Part shown: in pieces, positions 54,346 through 64,000 of the stretch
How positions within the stretch are numbered: the stretch's first letter is position 1
Layout: each line of letters starts with the position of its first letter
Origin: Lachnospiraceae bacterium Phil5
Lineage (GTDB): Bacteria; Bacillota; Clostridia; TANB77; CAG-508
Direction of reading: 5' to 3'
Assembly (NCBI GenBank): GCA_002633185.1
Contig: NWBM01000003.1
Location: 190,732-254,731 of the forward strand
Length of the DNA: 64,000 bases
The notes under the pieces: model-generated
The model's input: only the letters and a program-made list of their open reading frames with translations
What the model was told of the DNA's origin: nothing
Database searches by the model: none
Made by a program: the position numbers and the translations under genes

Positions 54346-55206
54346 TTAATCTTTTAAATTTTCAATTTCTTCTTTAGTTAAGCCAGTAATGTTAATTATT
54401 ATTTCAATATCTAGATTTTGCTCTAACATTTTCTTAGCAATTTTAATGTTTTGTTCTTTAGCACCTTCTGTTTTGCCTTGTTCAATGCCTTGTTCTAAAC
54501 CATGCTCATACATACTATCCATATCGAAATTATAATTCCATTCTGATTTTTCTCTAAATTTAGCACGCATTCTTTCTTCTTTATCTGCATTTATATATTC
54601 TAATTCATCTTCCGCTTTTTGAACATATTCGTTATCTATCATCTTTACCGCCTCTGTATTATCGTTTACGATAAATGTTAGCCACTCTTCCAACTTATTT
54701 GAAATTCGTTTGCATTTTTCTTTGAATTTTGGTAATTGTATGTAGTGAAATTCCATCTTATCTGTTAATAAAATATTTTCGTAATCTCTTTTTAATCTTG
54801 CGACCTCATGAAATGAGCCTTCTTCAAATATGTTATAGCATAAAAACCAGATTCCAATTGTTCTTTTTGCTTTTTTGAATTTTTCGTTTTTTTGTAAACT
54901 TTCATGAAATAGTCCAGAATCGTAGAATATAGATCTTTCTACAGTGTTCTTATAATCTTCAACTTGCATTTTCACATTCACATATGTATTGTCATTTAAT
55001 ATAGCTAACACATCTAGCACCGAGCCTCTACTTTTAATTGTTGCTTTGTCCAATGAATACTGCTTTACAAGCTCTATTTTCTTTATTTGAATATCTGGTA
55101 AAATTGCCTCTAACAAATCCTTTAACAATTCCCAATTTTTCTTATAGCCATATATACGGCTAAATACATAGTCGTTTGTTGGTTTATATGTTTTCTTTTC
55201 TTCCAT
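54346..55206 (-). CDS. Rpn/PD-(D/E)XK family nuclease-like protein
   Basis: 286 residues from ATG 55206 (AGGAGTTGATAA). The N-terminal TNDYVFSRIYGYKKNWELLKDLLEAIL and SVLDVLAILND match the Rpn (transposase_31/PDDEXK_2) family, which promotes recA-independent recombination. The usual catalytic ExQ strand (IEMQ) reads VKMQ here, so the Glu appears lost. The C-terminal EQGIEQGKTEGAKEQNIKIA heptad-like tail is normal. Oppositely oriented copies of the dispersed palindrome lie on both sides (54214-54238 and 55603-55622). Confidence 0.85.
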   Translation of the reverse strand: MEEKKTYKPTNDYVFSRIYGYKKNWELLKDLLEAILPDIQIKKIELVKQYSLDKATIKSRGSVLDVLAILNDNTYVNVKMQVEDYKNTVERSIFYDSGLFHESLQKNEKFKKAKRTIGIWFLCYNIFEEGSFHEVARLKRDYENILLTDKMEFHYIQLPKFKEKCKRISNKLEEWLTFIVNDNTEAVKMIDNEYVQKAEDELEYINADKEERMRAKFREKSEWNYNFDMDSMYEHGLEQGIEQGKTEGAKEQNIKIAKKMLEQNLDIEIIINITGLTKEEIENLKD

Positions 55207-55602
55207 TTATCAACTCCTATTTTAGCATATTTAACCTGTTAGTTCAATATTTCCTTATAAATTTGTTTGGATTTTTTAGACTGTAGATACAAATTTATAA
55301 TTTGAATTAAAAAAATTTTGAATAAATTTTCTTGAACAAAATTTATTTGATTAGAATTTGTGAAATCAAATTTCTGAGAACAATAATATTGTCATATTGC
55401 ACTAAAGTCAAGGAAAATCGTACGTCATAATTCTACAATTTACAACAGATTTTTAAAAATCAGCATAACCCTACGCAAATAACAAATCTCCAAGTTTTTA
55501 ACCAAATAAATTACAATTATAATACAAAAATTTAAGCCAAATTTAAAGTTAAATTTTTAAAATTTTAAAAACATTTTTAAAGTTGTTTTTCAAAACTCGA
55601 AG

Positions 55603-55650
55603 ATGTTTTTTGGAGGTGTCCCAAAAACTCTCCCAAAAACTCTACTTAAA
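55603..55650. repeat. Dispersed palindromic element, half copy g
   Basis: GATGTTTTTTGGAGGTGTCC followed by CAAAAACTCTCCC and AAAAACTCTAC, the inverse of copy f. The rest of 55207-55884 is AT-rich without a gene; a promoter (55781-55809) and an ATATGCG/CGCATAT hairpin (55819-55854) precede the adhesin. Confidence 0.7.
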
Positions 55651-55780
55651 TATTACAATTATATTACAAATTAAAAAAATAGAATATTACAAAATTGTAT
55701 CTAAAAAGTAATATAAATATAATATTCGATAAAACTAGAAAATCCGTAAAAAAGTTAGAATTTTGTAATATTTAGTAGTA

Positions 55781-55809
55781 TTGAATCTTTTTTTGAATGT
55801 CTTTAGAAT
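55781..55809 (+). promoter_or_regulatory. Promoter of the giant adhesin gene
   Basis: TTGAAT, 17 bases, TAGAAT; the expected transcript start lies just before a 7-base inverted repeat in the leader. Confidence 0.5.
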
Positions 55810-55884
55810 ATATATATAATATGCGATTTAAGAAAAACAAAACAAACCGCATATCAAACAAAAGAGAGAAAGGAAGATTCAAGA

Positions 55885-58800
55885 ATGAAAGAGAATCCAA
55901 TGAATCAAAACAAAAACAAACAAATCAAATCGATTCTTGGTGTTGTTGCAATTGTAATAGCAATAATCGCAGCTACATTCGGTATGTCAAAATTCGTTTT
56001 GAACAGAAATTCTGAGAAAAAAGTGTATTTCTATGAATACCGTATCCAAGAAAGCGAAATCGTTGTAAAGAAAGGAGCAACAGTACTAAGTCAAGGCGAT
56101 TACACAGCAGGCCCTGTGGAAGTTACAATAACCGCGCAAAAGACTGGAATGAAAGTGCAATACAAACTGGGCAATGGCGAATGGACAGATTACCATACGC
56201 CTGTTTCTGTTGAGCATAACCAAACAATTCAAGCAAGGTATGTAGCAGCAGACCCAAGCACAGAGTTTACTGGGCCAGCAACTCCAAAAGTAATTGATAA
56301 CATAGCAGTTGCGAGAATTGGCCAAACAAATTATGAAACTCTGGCTGATGCCATAACCGCAGCGACAGCAAACACGCAAACAACAGTTGTTATGATTTCA
56401 GACACAACTGAAAACGTAACAGTACCTGCAAACAAAAACATTGTACTAGATCTTGCAGGAAAAGACGTTATAGCAGAAAGCTCTGCAACCCCAACAGTAA
56501 CTGTTGCAGGAACTCTTAACTTAATAAACACAGATGCAAACGGAGATGGAGAACTTTCATCTTCTAATGGTGATGCAATTAGCATCCAAAACGGAGCCTC
56601 TTTCACTATTGGAACTAATGATATAAATCAACAAACAAGCGAACCTAATGTTAGCACAACAAACCCAACAGTAACAGGTAATACAAACGGTGTAGTAGTA
56701 GAAACTGGAGGAACATTCAATTTCTATGATGGTGTAATTACAGCAACTGGAACACAAAGCACAAACAAAGCAATAAACGGAACTATTGCAAATGTAACAA
56801 CACCAACAAACTATCAAGTTGATATAGATACAACAAGCGGACACGAAGTAGCAACACTAGTTAGAAGCTACACAGTATCATTCAACACAAATGGAGGAAC
56901 ACCACAAACAATAGCAGATATAACAGTAATACCTGGAAAAGCATATAACTTCAACGGAGTATTCCCAACAGATCCTACAAAAGAAGGACACACATTCGCA
57001 GGATGGAAAGATACAAACAACAACACAATAACAGCATCAACAACAGTAGCAATCCAAAGCAACCACACGTTAACAGCAGCATGGACACCAAATCAATATA
57101 ATGTAACATATAATTATTTACCAGGACAAAAAGCACAAAATGATTCAACAACATCAGAAACAGTAGCAACAACATATAACACAAATGTGGATTTAACAAA
57201 AACAGCATATAAAGAAGGATATGATTTTGATGGATGGGCACTATCAACAGACCTTACAAACACAGTATTAAGTACATTAACAATGCCAGCAAATGCAATA
57301 ACATTAAATGCAGTTTATACAGATAGAACACCTCCAACAACAACAGCACCTACAGCATCAACAACAACAAATTCAATAATAGCAACATTTGCACAAACAG
57401 ATAATGGAAGTGGAATAGATAATACAACAATACAATATCAAATTGCCCCAGCACAAGACACAAATGGAGATCCGATAAGTGAAGAAAACGCAGTATGGGG
57501 AACATGGCAAACACCGACAACAGGAAGCGAAACAACATACACATTCACAGGACTAACAACAAACAGAGAATATTATATAAGAACATATGCAGAAGATAAC
57601 GCTGGAAACCAATCAACATCAGTAGCAGTAAAAGTTGCAACATCTCAAATAACAAATGGAACAATAGTACAACACAAAACAAATGCACAAGGAGCAATAG
57701 TTCCATTAAATACAGATTCATCAAACGATACAAACCAAATAAATACAGATTTATACATAGACCTAACACCAGCGCCAATAGGAACAACAACAGTAATAGT
57801 TACAAAACCAGACAGCACAACAACAATTCTAACAAGTGATGACACAATTCAAACAGTAACAGGAATGTATACATTAGAAGTAACAACAACAGATGGAATA
57901 AACACAGCAAGCAACACATACTACGTATTCGTAGATAAAACCAATCCAACAACAACACCACAAGTAACAAATACAACAACAAACTCTGTAACAATAGATG
58001 CACAAGCAACAGATGCACACAGTGGTGTAGACACAATAACTTATGTATTAAAAGATTCAAACAACAATGTAATAGATACAGTAACAAAAACATCAACAGA
58101 TAACGACAAAACAGCAACATTTACAGGATTAACAGACAACACAAATTACACAGTAGATATAACAGTAACAGATAAAGCAGGAAACACAAGTACAACAGTA
58201 ACACAAAATGTACACACCACCACATTAACAGCAGGAACAATAAGCTTCTCTGAAGCAACATCAGGAGATGTAATAAATCCTCAAACAAATCCAACAGCAG
58301 CACAATTAGCAGATGACACATTAAAAGTATGGTCAAATGAAGATATATTTGCAGACCTAACATCAGGAAACAATGGAACAACATCATACACAATAGAAAA
58401 AATAAGTGGAACACCATCTGAAAGTACACAAACAAAAACAGATGATTACACAATACCAACAACAGATGGAACTTACAAAATTACAGTAACAACAACAGAT
58501 GGAACAAATACTGAAACAAATATCTACTATATAAATATAGATAAAACAGCTCCAACAGCATCAGTTTCAACAAACGGAGGAAACTATGTAATAGAAGTTG
58601 GACAAACACAAACTACACTTTCAACAACAGTAACAGGAACAGACACAGTTACAGGAAGTGGAGTAAATTCATTAAGATATGCATGGACATATGGAAATGG
58701 AACACCAGCAGCAGGAGATTGGACAACATCAAGTAATGTATCACAAACTGCTGTGTCTTACACAGTACAAAACGGCGGAAACTACTACTTATGGGTAAAA

Positions 58801-61800
58801 GCAATAGATAAAGCAGGAAATGAATCAACAGTAATAGAAAAAACAGATGCATTCACAGTAGGCTACAGAGTTGAATACAACATGAACACAGGAACAGGAA
58901 GCATAGCTAGCCAAGTAAAAACACATGGAACAAATTTAACATTAAGCTCAACAATACCAACAAAAGAAGGATACGAATTCAAAGGATGGGCATCAAGCGC
59001 ATCAGCAACACCAAGCCAAGTAGAATATAACGCAGGTGGTGTATATACTACAGACGCACCAATAAGATTATATGCAGTATGGATGGAAAAAGTTGCAAGT
59101 TTATCAGTAACAAACCCAACAACACATGAAGAAACAATAACATATTATGATAGTGTTCAAGCAGCTATAACAGCAGCAAGCACAGATAGCTCTGCGGTTG
59201 TAACAGCATTAAAAAATGTAACAGAAACATTAAGCATAGCAGCAGGACAAACAATAACATTAAATACAGATGGACACACAATAACATCAACAGGAACAAC
59301 ATTAACAAACTATGGAACAGTAACATTAACAGGAAATGGAGAAATAGAAACAACATCTACAAGTTCAAGTGCATCTGCAATATCAAATGCAGGTACATTA
59401 AATGTAACAGCAGCAGAAGTAACAGCAGATAACACAACAGCAATTGCAAATACATCTACAGGAACAGTAAATGTAAGTGGAGGAACAGTAGAAGGAACAA
59501 CTTCAATTTCAAATGATGGAACATTAAATATAACAGCTGGAAGTGTAACAGGTGGAACGTCAGTTCTAAACAGTGGAGCAACAACTATAACAGGTGGAAC
59601 TGTAACAGGAACAACATATGGAATTAACAATACAAGCACAGGAACAATAGTTATAGGAGATAACGTAGCACCAGTTAGCACAACAGCACCAGTAATAATA
59701 GGTGGACAAAACGCAATAAATAACCAAGGAAATAATAGCAATATTTCATTCTATGATGGAATATTAAAAGGAGAAACAAGTGCAATCAGTTCATCAGATG
59801 CTCTAGCAAACATAGTAACACCAACAGGATACAGAGTAGTAACAGGAACAGAAAACACATATGAAACAGCATACTTAAGTAATGAATACACAGTAACAGC
59901 AAATGCAAATGGAGGAATAATTGCAACTACAACAGGATGGAATGTAGCAACAGGAGGAGCTACAGCAACTAAAACAGTAACATATGGAAATGCTTATGGA
60001 ACATTACCAACTCCAACAAAAACAGGATACACATTTGCTGGATGGCAAACAGCTGGAGCAGTAACAGTAACAGATCAAACAAATGTAACAACAGCAAATG
60101 ACCACACAATAACAGCTCAATGGACACCTAACACAGATACAGCATATACTGTTTACCACTACTTACAAAACGCAGAAGACAATAACTATACATTAGCACA
60201 AACAGATAACTTAACAGGAACAACAGATGCAACATTAACATTATCAACATTAACAAAAGCAAATACAACAAACATGCCAAGCACAACAGTTGTAAAAACA
60301 ACACTAGTTGCAGGTGCATCATCACCAGCAGAAACAACTACAACAATAGCGCCAGATGGAAGCACAGTTGTATATGTTTACTATGCAAGAAACGAATATA
60401 CATTAACAGTAACAGCAGGAACAAATACAGAAAATGCATCAGGTTCAGGAACATATAGATGGGGTAAATCAGTTGCAATTTCAGCAGATTTAGAAAATGT
60501 AACAGGATACACATACTCAAACTTCGCATGGGCACAAACATCAGGAAGTCCAACAATAGCAGATTCTACATTACAATCAACAACAGTAACAATGCCACAA
60601 GCAAATGCAGAGGTAACATCAACAGCAACAAGAACAGCAAACACATATACATTAACATTTGACACAGATGGAGGTTCATATGCTTCAGGCGTATCAAACC
60701 CATCAACATACACAGTAGAAGATGCAATAACATTAAATCCAGTATCAAAAACAGGATATAATTTTGTAGGATGGAAGTTAATCACATTAGATGGACAAAA
60801 TGTGAATAATGGCCCAGTAGTAAACGCAATTCCTGCAGGAACAACCGGAAACAGAACATATAAAGCACAATACACAAGTGGACAAGTAACTTACACAGTA
60901 AACCACATGTTACAAAATGCAAATGATAATAATTATACAAATATAGATACAGTGGCTGTAGCTGCATCAACAGGAGATACAGTAACTTTAGATAATACAC
61001 TAACAAGCACAATATCTGATGCAACATTAATAGCAAATGCTACATATTCATCAGCAACAGATGGAAATGGAAACACACCAGCATCTGTAACAGTTGCAGC
61101 AGATTCAAGCACAGTAGTATATGTATACTACACAAGAAATACATATGCATTAACATTAGTAGCAGGAAACAATGTAACAGCAGTATCAGGTTCAGGAACA
61201 TATAGATATGGTCAATCAGTATCAATTTTAGCAACATTAGAAAATTTACCAGGATACACATATACAAACTTTGCATGGACAACAACAGATGCTACAATAC
61301 TTGCAAATGTAGCATCAGCTTCAACAACATTAACAATGCCAGCAGCTGCAACAACTGTAACAGCTAGTCAAACAAGAACAGCAATAGATTACACAATAGA
61401 TTACACATTAAATAATGGAACAGTAACAGGAACAAATCCAACAACATACACAGTAGAAGATGCCGCAATAACATTAATAAATCCAACAAGAGCAGGCTAT
61501 ACATTTGATGGATGGACAGGAACAGATTTAAGTCAAGCAACAACAACAGTAACAATTCCAGCAGGAAGCACAGGAAATAGAAGCTACACAGCAAATTGGA
61601 CATTAGATACATACACAATTACATATACATTAAATGATGGAACAGTTGCAACACCAAACCCAACATCATACACAGTAGAAGATTCTGCAATAACATTAAA
61701 TAACCCAACCAAAACAGGATACACATTTGCAGGATGGACAGGAACAGATTTAGCACAAGCAACAACAACTGTAACAATTCCAGCAGGAAGCACAGGAAAT

Positions 61801-64000
61801 AGAAGCTATACAGCAACATACACAGCAAACACATACACATTAACAGCAGACCCAGATGGTGGAACAATTCCAACAACAACAGGTTGGACAATAGACCCAC
61901 AAGATGGAACAGCTACAAAAACAGTAACATATGACGGTACATACGGAACACTTCCAACACCAACAAGAACAGGATACACATTCACAGGATGGGAAGATGC
62001 AAGTCATAACACATATACATCAACAGATACAGTTTCAATAACTGCTAATACAACCATATATGCACAATGGACAATAGATAGTCACATAGTAACTTATAAT
62101 TATAATGGTGGACAAGTAAGCTCATCAGATAGCTCAACAACATCAACAGAAACTGTAGATTACAATGATCCAATTGATTTAACAAAAACAGCATACAGAG
62201 ATGGATACACATTAATAGGATGGAACACAGACCAAAACGCAACTTCAGGATTAGCAAGCTTGAACATGGGAACATCAGATGTAACATTATACGCAATATA
62301 TCAAAGAATGGATGTTTCACCAGCAAATGTAACAATAGATTTATCATCAGGAACAACAACTCAAAGCATAACAGTAACAGGATTAAACTATGGAACAGTA
62401 ACATATTCATCAGATGACACAACAGTTGCAACAGTAAGTGCTGCAGGTGTAATAACAGGAGTTGCAAATGGAACAGCAACAATTACAGTAACAGGAACAA
62501 ATGGTTCACATGTTGTTACAAAAACAATACCAGTAACAGTAGTAACAACACCAACATCAATAACATTAAATGAAAGCGAAATAATAATAGGAACAGAAAG
62601 TGGATATAACCAAGCTTCAATACAAGCTACAATATTACCAGCAACAGCAAATAGCCAAAACACTGTAACATGGACATCAAATAACACATCTGTTGCAACA
62701 GTAGTTGCATCAGGAGTAAATACAACTTCTGCAACAATTACAGGAGTAGCAGAAGGACAAACAATAGTTACAGCAAGAACAGCAAATGGACAAATAGCAA
62801 ATATAACAGTAAAGGTAGATAGTACAGCACCAACAGTTGCTATATCTATGGATAATAACAATTGGGCAAAATCACATACTGCAACAATAACAGTAACTGA
62901 TGCATTAGCAGGATTACCTTCAACACAAACAATTAGATATGCATGGAGTTTAGATAATACAAATCCACCTGCAGCTAATTCAGCAGATTGGCAAACAGTT
63001 GCATTAACAGCAACTGAAGGAGATTTATCCGCATCTGCAACAGTTACAAAGAACACTGGTACTGGAGAATATTATTTATGGGTAGATTCTGGAGTAAAAG
63101 ATAGATTGAATAATCAATCAGCATCAAGTACAGTTTCTTCTGTAGTTGCTAAATTAGATAATACTAGACCAACAATAAGTACGACAACTCCTGCATCAAT
63201 GAGAGCAAATTCTTCTACAGTAATTACTCTACCAATTAAAGTAACAGATATACATTCTGGAATAGACACAGACAATGCTTCAGATACACTTACAGCAGAT
63301 GAAATTGTTATTAAAGTAAATGATGTAGAAGTTACTCCAACAACCAAAACAGTAACATATAATTCAGTATCTAATGGGGAATATAGTTATACACTAACTT
63401 TATGTGGAGTAAGTGGAGCAGGAAGATTGAGTATTGAATATCTACCTAGAGCATTAGTGGATAGAGCAGGAAATCAAAGTATTAGAACTATAAATAATTC
63501 ACATATATATATGGACTCATCAAGCTTTAACTGTACAATAACAGCAAATGAAACATCACCAACGAATGCAAGTTCAATAATATATACATTCACATTTGAT
63601 AAACCTACAACAACATTTTCACGAGCAGATATAACAGTAACAAATGGAACAATAACAGTATTTAATACATCTAGTAGCTCAGTATATACAGCAACAGTTA
63701 CAAATACAGGAACATGTATACAAACAGTAGGAGTTATAAATGGCTCATGTACAGACCAATATGGAAATGTAGTTGAACCAGTAACACCATTACAAATAAG
63801 TATAGATAGAACAGCTCCATCAGCACCAGCTATAACAGTAAAAGATACAGCTACAAACAGCACAAAAGGCTCAGTAGCATCAGGTGCAACAGGAACAGTA
63901 TACACAGGAGCAACAAATAACTACTTAACACCAACATCAACAGATGATTCAGCAGAAGGAGTAGGACAAGGAACAATAGTAAAATATGAAGTATCAACAT
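55885..64000 (+). CDS. Giant InlB-repeat adhesin (5' part; continues past right edge)
   Basis: ATG 55885 (AGGAAGATTCAAGA upstream) opens a frame with no stop to the window end: 2705 codons. A signal anchor (ILGVVAIVIAIIAATFGM, residues 15-33) is followed by repeated domains. Listeria-Bacteroides (InlB B) repeats lie at about residues 328-402, 406-482, 994-1069, 1336-1414 and 1834-2139, each with a TFAGW/DFDGW-type turn. A beta-helix-like stretch of short Thr/Asn/Gly repeats spans 1072-1336 and MucBP-like segments (YTVYHYLQNAEDNNYT, YTVNHMLQNANDNNYT) follow. Two BIG2-type Ig domains (2142-2312) and other bacterial Ig-like units complete it. Composition is Thr-rich with strong preference for ACA, GCA and GTA codons. 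Role: adhesion or matrix scaffold. Confidence 0.88.
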   Translation, partial: MKENPMNQNKNKQIKSILGVVAIVIAIIAATFGMSKFVLNRNSEKKVYFYEYRIQESEIVVKKGATVLSQGDYTAGPVEVTITAQKTGMKVQYKLGNGEWTDYHTPVSVEHNQTIQARYVAADPSTEFTGPATPKVIDNIAVARIGQTNYETLADAITAATANTQTTVVMISDTTENVTVPANKNIVLDLAGKDVIAESSATPTVTVAGTLNLINTDANGDGELSSSNGDAISIQNGASFTIGTNDINQQTSEPNVSTTNPTVTGNTNGVVVETGGTFNFYDGVITATGTQSTNKAINGTIANVTTPTNYQVDIDTTSGHEVATLVRSYTVSFNTNGGTPQTIADITVIPGKAYNFNGVFPTDPTKEGHTFAGWKDTNNNTITASTTVAIQSNHTLTAAWTPNQYNVTYNYLPGQKAQNDSTTSETVATTYNTNVDLTKTAYKEGYDFDGWALSTDLTNTVLSTLTMPANAITLNAVYTDRTPPTTTAPTASTTTNSIIATFAQTDNGSGIDNTTIQYQIAPAQDTNGDPISEENAVWGTWQTPTTGSETTYTFTGLTTNREYYIRTYAEDNAGNQSTSVAVKVATSQITNGTIVQHKTNAQGAIVPLNTDSSNDTNQINTDLYIDLTPAPIGTTTVIVTKPDSTTTILTSDDTIQTVTGMYTLEVTTTDGINTASNTYYVFVDKTNPTTTPQVTNTTTNSVTIDAQATDAHSGVDTITYVLKDSNNNVIDTVTKTSTDNDKTATFTGLTDNTNYTVDITVTDKAGNTSTTVTQNVHTTTLTAGTISFSEATSGDVINPQTNPTAAQLADDTLKVWSNEDIFADLTSGNNGTTSYTIEKISGTPSESTQTKTDDYTIPTTDGTYKITVTTTDGTNTETNIYYINIDKTAPTASVSTNGGNYVIEVGQTQTTLSTTVTGTDTVTGSGVNSLRYAWTYGNGTPAAGDWTTSSNVSQTAVSYTVQNGGNYYLWVKAIDKAGNESTVIEKTDAFTVGYRVEYNMNTGTGSIASQVKTHGTNLTLSSTIPTKEGYEFKGWASSASATPSQVEYNAGGVYTTDAPIRLYAVWMEKVASLSVTNPTTHEETITYYDSVQAAITAASTDSSAVVTALKNVTETLSIAAGQTITLNTDGHTITSTGTTLTNYGTVTLTGNGEIETTSTSSSASAISNAGTLNVTAAEVTADNTTAIANTSTGTVNVSGGTVEGTTSISNDGTLNITAGSVTGGTSVLNSGATTITGGTVTGTTYGINNTSTGTIVIGDNVAPVSTTAPVIIGGQNAINNQGNNSNISFYDGILKGETSAISSSDALANIVTPTGYRVVTGTENTYETAYLSNEYTVTANANGGIIATTTGWNVATGGATATKTVTYGNAYGTLPTPTKTGYTFAGWQTAGAVTVTDQTNVTTANDHTITAQWTPNTDTAYTVYHYLQNAEDNNYTLAQTDNLTGTTDATLTLSTLTKANTTNMPSTTVVKTTLVAGASSPAETTTTIAPDGSTVVYVYYARNEYTLTVTAGTNTENASGSGTYRWGKSVAISADLENVTGYTYSNFAWAQTSGSPTIADSTLQSTTVTMPQANAEVTSTATRTANTYTLTFDTDGGSYASGVSNPSTYTVEDAITLNPVSKTGYNFVGWKLITLDGQNVNNGPVVNAIPAGTTGNRTYKAQYTSGQVTYTVNHMLQNANDNNYTNIDTVAVAASTGDTVTLDNTLTSTISDATLIANATYSSATDGNGNTPASVTVAADSSTVVYVYYTRNTYALTLVAGNNVTAVSGSGTYRYGQSVSILATLENLPGYTYTNFAWTTTDATILANVASASTTLTMPAAATTVTASQTRTAIDYTIDYTLNNGTVTGTNPTTYTVEDAAITLINPTRAGYTFDGWTGTDLSQATTTVTIPAGSTGNRSYTANWTLDTYTITYTLNDGTVATPNPTSYTVEDSAITLNNPTKTGYTFAGWTGTDLAQATTTVTIPAGSTGNRSYTATYTANTYTLTADPDGGTIPTTTGWTIDPQDGTATKTVTYDGTYGTLPTPTRTGYTFTGWEDASHNTYTSTDTVSITANTTIYAQWTIDSHIVTYNYNGGQVSSSDSSTTSTETVDYNDPIDLTKTAYRDGYTLIGWNTDQNATSGLASLNMGTSDVTLYAIYQRMDVSPANVTIDLSSGTTTQSITVTGLNYGTVTYSSDDTTVATVSAAGVITGVANGTATITVTGTNGSHVVTKTIPVTVVTTPTSITLNESEIIIGTESGYNQASIQATILPATANSQNTVTWTSNNTSVATVVASGVNTTSATITGVAEGQTIVTARTANGQIANITVKVDSTAPTVAISMDNNNWAKSHTATITVTDALAGLPSTQTIRYAWSLDNTNPPAANSADWQTVALTATEGDLSASATVTKNTGTGEYYLWVDSGVKDRLNNQSASSTVSSVVAKLDNTRPTISTTTPASMRANSSTVITLPIKVTDIHSGIDTDNASDTLTADEIVIKVNDVEVTPTTKTVTYNSVSNGEYSYTLTLCGVSGAGRLSIEYLPRALVDRAGNQSIRTINNSHIYMDSSSFNCTITANETSPTNASSIIYTFTFDKPTTTFSRADITVTNGTITVFNTSSSSVYTATVTNTGTCIQTVGVINGSCTDQYGNVVEPVTPLQISIDRTAPSAPAITVKDTATNSTKGSVASGATGTVYTGATNNYLTPTSTDDSAEGVGQGTIVKYEVST
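61385..61820 (+). repeat. Near-identical tandem InlB repeats, 222-base period
   Basis: Within the adhesin, the unit carrying GWTGTDLSQATTTVTIPAGS is repeated 222 bases (74 residues) later as GWTGTDLAQATTTVTIPAGS with most codons conserved. This indicates a recent duplication or gene conversion, and a place where copy number may vary. Confidence 0.85.

Noticed and set aside
56086-63905. Many minus-strand frames inside the adhesin gene
   Set aside because: They are shadows caused by the A-ending codons of the plus-strand gene; products are Leu-rich low-complexity strings without ribosome sites.

Overview
This window is the replication-origin region of a low-GC, spore-forming Firmicute of the Clostridia type. 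Evidence is the gene order on the two sides of oriC (dnaA-dnaN-recF-gyrB-gyrA leftward; rpmH-rnpA-yidD-yidC-jag-mnmE-mnmG-rsmG-parA-parB rightward), the sporulation genes (spmA, spmB, spoIIR, a GerMN protein), strong Shine-Dalgarno sites and very AT-rich codon use. An uncultured gut clostridium fits best; I cannot name a species.

Left arm (1-16738, mostly minus strand). The left edge holds the N-terminal part of a large surface protein, then a dockerin protein that looks imported. gyrA is separated from gyrB by a four-gene, extremely AT-rich module (VirB4-type ATPase split in two, a TadZ/CpaE-like P-loop protein, an unknown 240-residue protein) and by a roughly 400-nt untranslated transcription unit with its own promoter and terminator. 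recF carries a one-base frameshift. oriC (15040-15400 plus 16784-16835) has 14 perfect DnaA boxes and a DnaA-trio unwinding element beside dnaN.

Right arm (16840-47100). The conserved origin genes are followed by two tRNA-Ser genes, a giant 2-hydroxyacyl-CoA dehydratase activase homologue, the trmN6-like/rsmI/abrB block known from Bacillus, spmAB, a second candidate structured RNA, rlmH-walJ-murA-spoIIR (spoIIR also frameshifted), sugar-nucleotide genes (UDPGP, phosphohexomutase), a VanW protein, and M14 and M18 peptidases.

Accessory surface region (47190-64000). A WG-repeat protein and a SipW/CalY-type export cluster (three SipW-tagged TasA/camelysin-like proteins, one intact ER-type signal peptidase, one degenerate signal-peptidase homologue, one membrane-anchored relative) precede an Rpn-family gene and the first 2705 codons of a giant InlB-repeat adhesin. 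A dispersed palindromic element with core GGGACACCTCC / GGAGGTGTCCC recurs at seven or more sites.

The points most worth following up are: the two unassigned structured RNAs (10350-10751 minus, 35147-35345 plus), the VirB4/TadZ module lodged between gyrB and gyrA, apparent AUU/AUA start codons at three genes, the dispersed palindrome family with inverted copies around the Rpn gene, and the signal peptidase that lost its catalytic histidine.
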